From positions 1 through 32,289 of IMG/VR virus record IMGVR_UViG_3300044825_001201: a stretch of 32,289 nucleotides of DNA, one strand, 5' to 3'. Below the pieces are notes generated by a model. That model was not told the origin of the DNA and did not search any database. It worked only from the letters and a program-made list of their open reading frames with translations. Source of the DNA: a virus. The position numbers and the translations under genes are program-made. Below are positions 30,887-32,289 of the stretch, piece by piece; the stretch's first letter is position 1; each line of letters begins with the position of its first letter.

Positions 30887-31758
30887 AACCAAGGCAGGTC
30901 GAAGCGGTTCACGAAGTCGCGCAACTCGCGTCCGCTCATGCCGAACTTCTCCGCCAAGACCTTTTCGCCTCGGTGGCCTTCCACCATATCAATCCACTTT
31001 ATCTTGGCGTTGCTGAGTCCGAGCATGGACTTCAGCAAGTCTAGGTCCATCCGAGACAGCGTGACGGCTTCCTGAACATAGTCCCGCCACGCCTCTACGG
31101 CGTAGGGGAACAGCGGCTCGATGATTTCTAGAATGGCGTCGGCGTAGTCGCGGATTTCCTTTTGCGCGTGAGAGTCCGTCCGCAGCGCCAGGAAGTGAAA
31201 AAGGTTGTGAAGGTCGATCTTCCAATAGAACGACGAGTAGGCGGTCAGGGGAAGAACAACTCGGGCCAATTCGCGGGCGAGGTCTTGCGCCAAGAGGCCG
31301 CGATACTGCCCATAAGCGAAGTCGTTATTGGCTTCGATGATTTCCTGCACCGCCGCCTGTTGCTTCGTAGTGTACCCGCCGGTTCGCCCCTGCTTGTTGT
31401 CTCGGCTTTGCGGGCCGATGTCGCCAAGGGCAGGGGCGAAAAACTCCTCGCGGATTTCGCTGTAGCGGCCTGATTCTTCATTAACAGCCGCAGTCCGGTG
31501 CCGAATCCACTGACGAATAACGAAGATCGGGGCACGGACATGCAACTTGATTTCCGCCATTTCAAACGGTGACGTGTGCCGATGGCGCATCAGATAGCGG
31601 ATGAGGGCGCGATCCTCGCGCGTCGCCACGGTGCCCTTCTGGTAGGAAACGCGGGCGGCTTCGACAATGGCGCCGTCGCTGCCCATGTGGTCCACGAGGC
31701 CAACGAAGCCGTGGTCGTGAATTTTGATATAGTGGCTAGGTAGCGTATCGGCTGACAT
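30883..31758 (-). CDS. thyX: Flavin-dependent thymidylate synthase (ThyX)
   Basis: 291 residues from ATG at 31758, preferred to the upstream in-frame start at 31833 because GGAGAG lies 6 nt upstream and the longer version would be read inside the preceding gene. The ThyX motif RHR-x7-S is present (R86-H87-R88 to S96, RHRTAAVNEES), followed by GRYSE. It makes dTMP from dUMP using FAD and methylenetetrahydrofolate. The early EAARVSYQKG and HTSPFEMAEIKLHVRAPIFV also match. Partner in the pathway to the deaminase at 23101. It overlaps the SLOG gene end by 23 nt. Confidence 0.95.
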   Translation of the reverse strand: MSADTLPSHYIKIHDHGFVGLVDHMGSDGAIVEAARVSYQKGTVATREDRALIRYLMRHRHTSPFEMAEIKLHVRAPIFVIRQWIRHRTAAVNEESGRYSEIREEFFAPALGDIGPQSRDNKQGRTGGYTTKQQAAVQEIIEANNDFAYGQYRGLLAQDLARELARVVLPLTAYSSFYWKIDLHNLFHFLALRTDSHAQKEIRDYADAILEIIEPLFPYAVEAWRDYVQEAVTLSRMDLDLLKSMLGLSNAKIKWIDMVEGHRGEKVLAEKFGMSGRELRDFVNRFDLPWF

Positions 31759-32179
31759 GGCACTCTCCAAGTGTGAACCCGTCAAAGGGCGGCTTGCTTT
31801 TCGGTGAAAATGGCTTCCAGATGGCGAGGCCATAGGTCTTGGCCTTCTTCACCATGTCCGTCGTTCCCTTGCCGCCGGGGAAGGCGACAAGGGCATCCGG
31901 CTTACCTTCGGTGAGCATCCGCGTGTTGCGCTCGTGCCCCGCCAGCAAGCCGTGAGACTTCCAGTTGGCGGGGAAGATGATTTGGTGGACGCTATGCACC
32001 AACGCCCAATGCCCCGCTTGGCTATCGGCGCCGGTTGCCCCTCCGTGGATAAGGGCGCCAATGGCGTAGTGCTGATGCAACTGGCTTAGCACGTCAAGCA
32101 CTAGCGCCATCTCATCAAAATGGCGCCCGCCGGTTACAAGCAGGCGCATGTTGTTGGTGAAGCCTTGGGGGCTAGTCAT
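31736..32179 (-). CDS. DUF2493 / SLOG-family protein
   Basis: 147 residues from ATG at 32179, overlapping the upstream stop as ATGA; Met11 is a possible alternative. LLVTGGRHFDEM is the nucleotide-binding loop, followed by LIHGGATGADSQAGHWA and LVAFPGGKGTTDMVKKAKTYGL, diagnostic of DUF2493 within the SLOG superfamily, which bind nucleotides or nucleotide-derived ligands. In phages this family is common beside nucleotide metabolism genes, and the role is not established. The gene ends inside the ThyX start region. Confidence 0.88.
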   Translation of the reverse strand: MTSPQGFTNNMRLLVTGGRHFDEMALVLDVLSQLHQHYAIGALIHGGATGADSQAGHWALVHSVHQIIFPANWKSHGLLAGHERNTRMLTEGKPDALVAFPGGKGTTDMVKKAKTYGLAIWKPFSPKSKPPFDGFTLGECHVSRYAT

Positions 32180-32289
32180 CCCGCCGTGCCATCTTGCTTC
32201 TGCGTCGCCAAGGGAATGGACTTACGAAGTGCTGCGATCACTCCGGCGGCAACCTTGTCGCCAAGGTGGCGCCGGGCGTGCTTCAGCAA
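32176..32289 (-). CDS. C-terminal end of an unidentified gene, truncated by window edge
   Basis: On the minus strand the last 114 nt read without a stop until TGA at 32178-32176, which overlaps the SLOG ATG (ATGA). The 37 visible residues (LLKHARRHLGDKVAAGVIAA, then LRKSIPLATQKQDGTAG) include a helix but no diagnostic motif. The ATGA coupling, as between other gene pairs here, is what supports it. Identity unknown. Confidence 0.55.
   Translation of the reverse strand: MLKHARRHLGDKVAAGVIAALRKSIPLATQKQDGTAG

Noticed and set aside
1-32289. Integrase, att site, CRISPR array, insertion sequence or rRNA
   Set aside because: None found on either strand. Only two tRNA genes are present, and neither has visible repeats of its 3' end elsewhere in the window.

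Overview
The window is about 32 kb of a tailed, siphovirus-type bacteriophage genome, or a prophage. It carries a terminase pair, a DUF4055-type portal, a scaffold, a P22-like coat protein, head-tail connectors, a tail tube protein, a very long tape measure, a tail fibre and a lysis cassette. A phage GapR (DUF2312) homologue, common in Alphaproteobacteria, points to an alphaproteobacterial host. No integrase, excisionase, lysogeny repressor, attachment site, CRISPR array or insertion sequence was seen, so lifestyle is open. The family A DNA polymerase has Leu at the E. coli 762 position, a residue linked in virome surveys to slower or temperate replication.

Layout. 1-3061 (+): replication and accessory genes (partial DNA polymerase, a conserved protein of unknown function, GapR, a von Willebrand-like protein, PhoH ATPase). 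3070-4227 (+): small overlapping genes, one an HTH plus zinc-knuckle protein. 4251-6488 (+): glycosyltransferase-like, FkbM methyltransferase and glycosyltransferase-like genes. 6521-8287 (+): head-tail connector genes overlapping by a few bases. 8390-19735 (+): tail tube, a terminator, tail assembly chaperones with an apparent +1 programmed frameshift, 1868-aa tape measure, two tail-tip proteins and an S74-type fibre. 19759-21132 (+): holin, GH24 endolysin with a C-terminal membrane segment, and a nested spanin-like pair. 21126-23589 (+): HTH-metallophosphoesterase, dNMP kinase, a small acidic protein, tRNA(CAU), a CMP/dCMP deaminase-family protein and tRNA-Leu(CAA), closed by a bidirectional terminator.

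23642-28716 is mostly on the minus strand: coat protein, scaffold, a DUF115/MAF-like protein and portal. Two small plus-strand genes (25902-26446) sit inside it behind their own candidate promoter. A divergent regulatory region (28717-28850) separates the portal from the terminase genes (28851-30886, +). The right end (30883-32289, -) holds ThyX, a DUF2493/SLOG protein and the C-terminus of another gene. Portal and coat genes therefore run opposite to terminase and tail genes.

The structural genes account for DNA packaging, capsid assembly and a non-contractile tail. The nucleotide genes (DNA polymerase, dNMP kinase, deaminase family, ThyX) would supply precursors. The glycosyltransferase/FkbM/MAF-like genes have no obvious place in virion assembly and suggest sugar modification of virion, DNA or cell surface. 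A TTGACT(TT) element recurs in the few intergenic gaps and probably marks host sigma-70-type promoters. Coding density is very high: no gene-free stretch exceeds 300 bases. The longest gap, 24779-24983 between coat and scaffold, holds a 13-bp hairpin and a candidate promoter.
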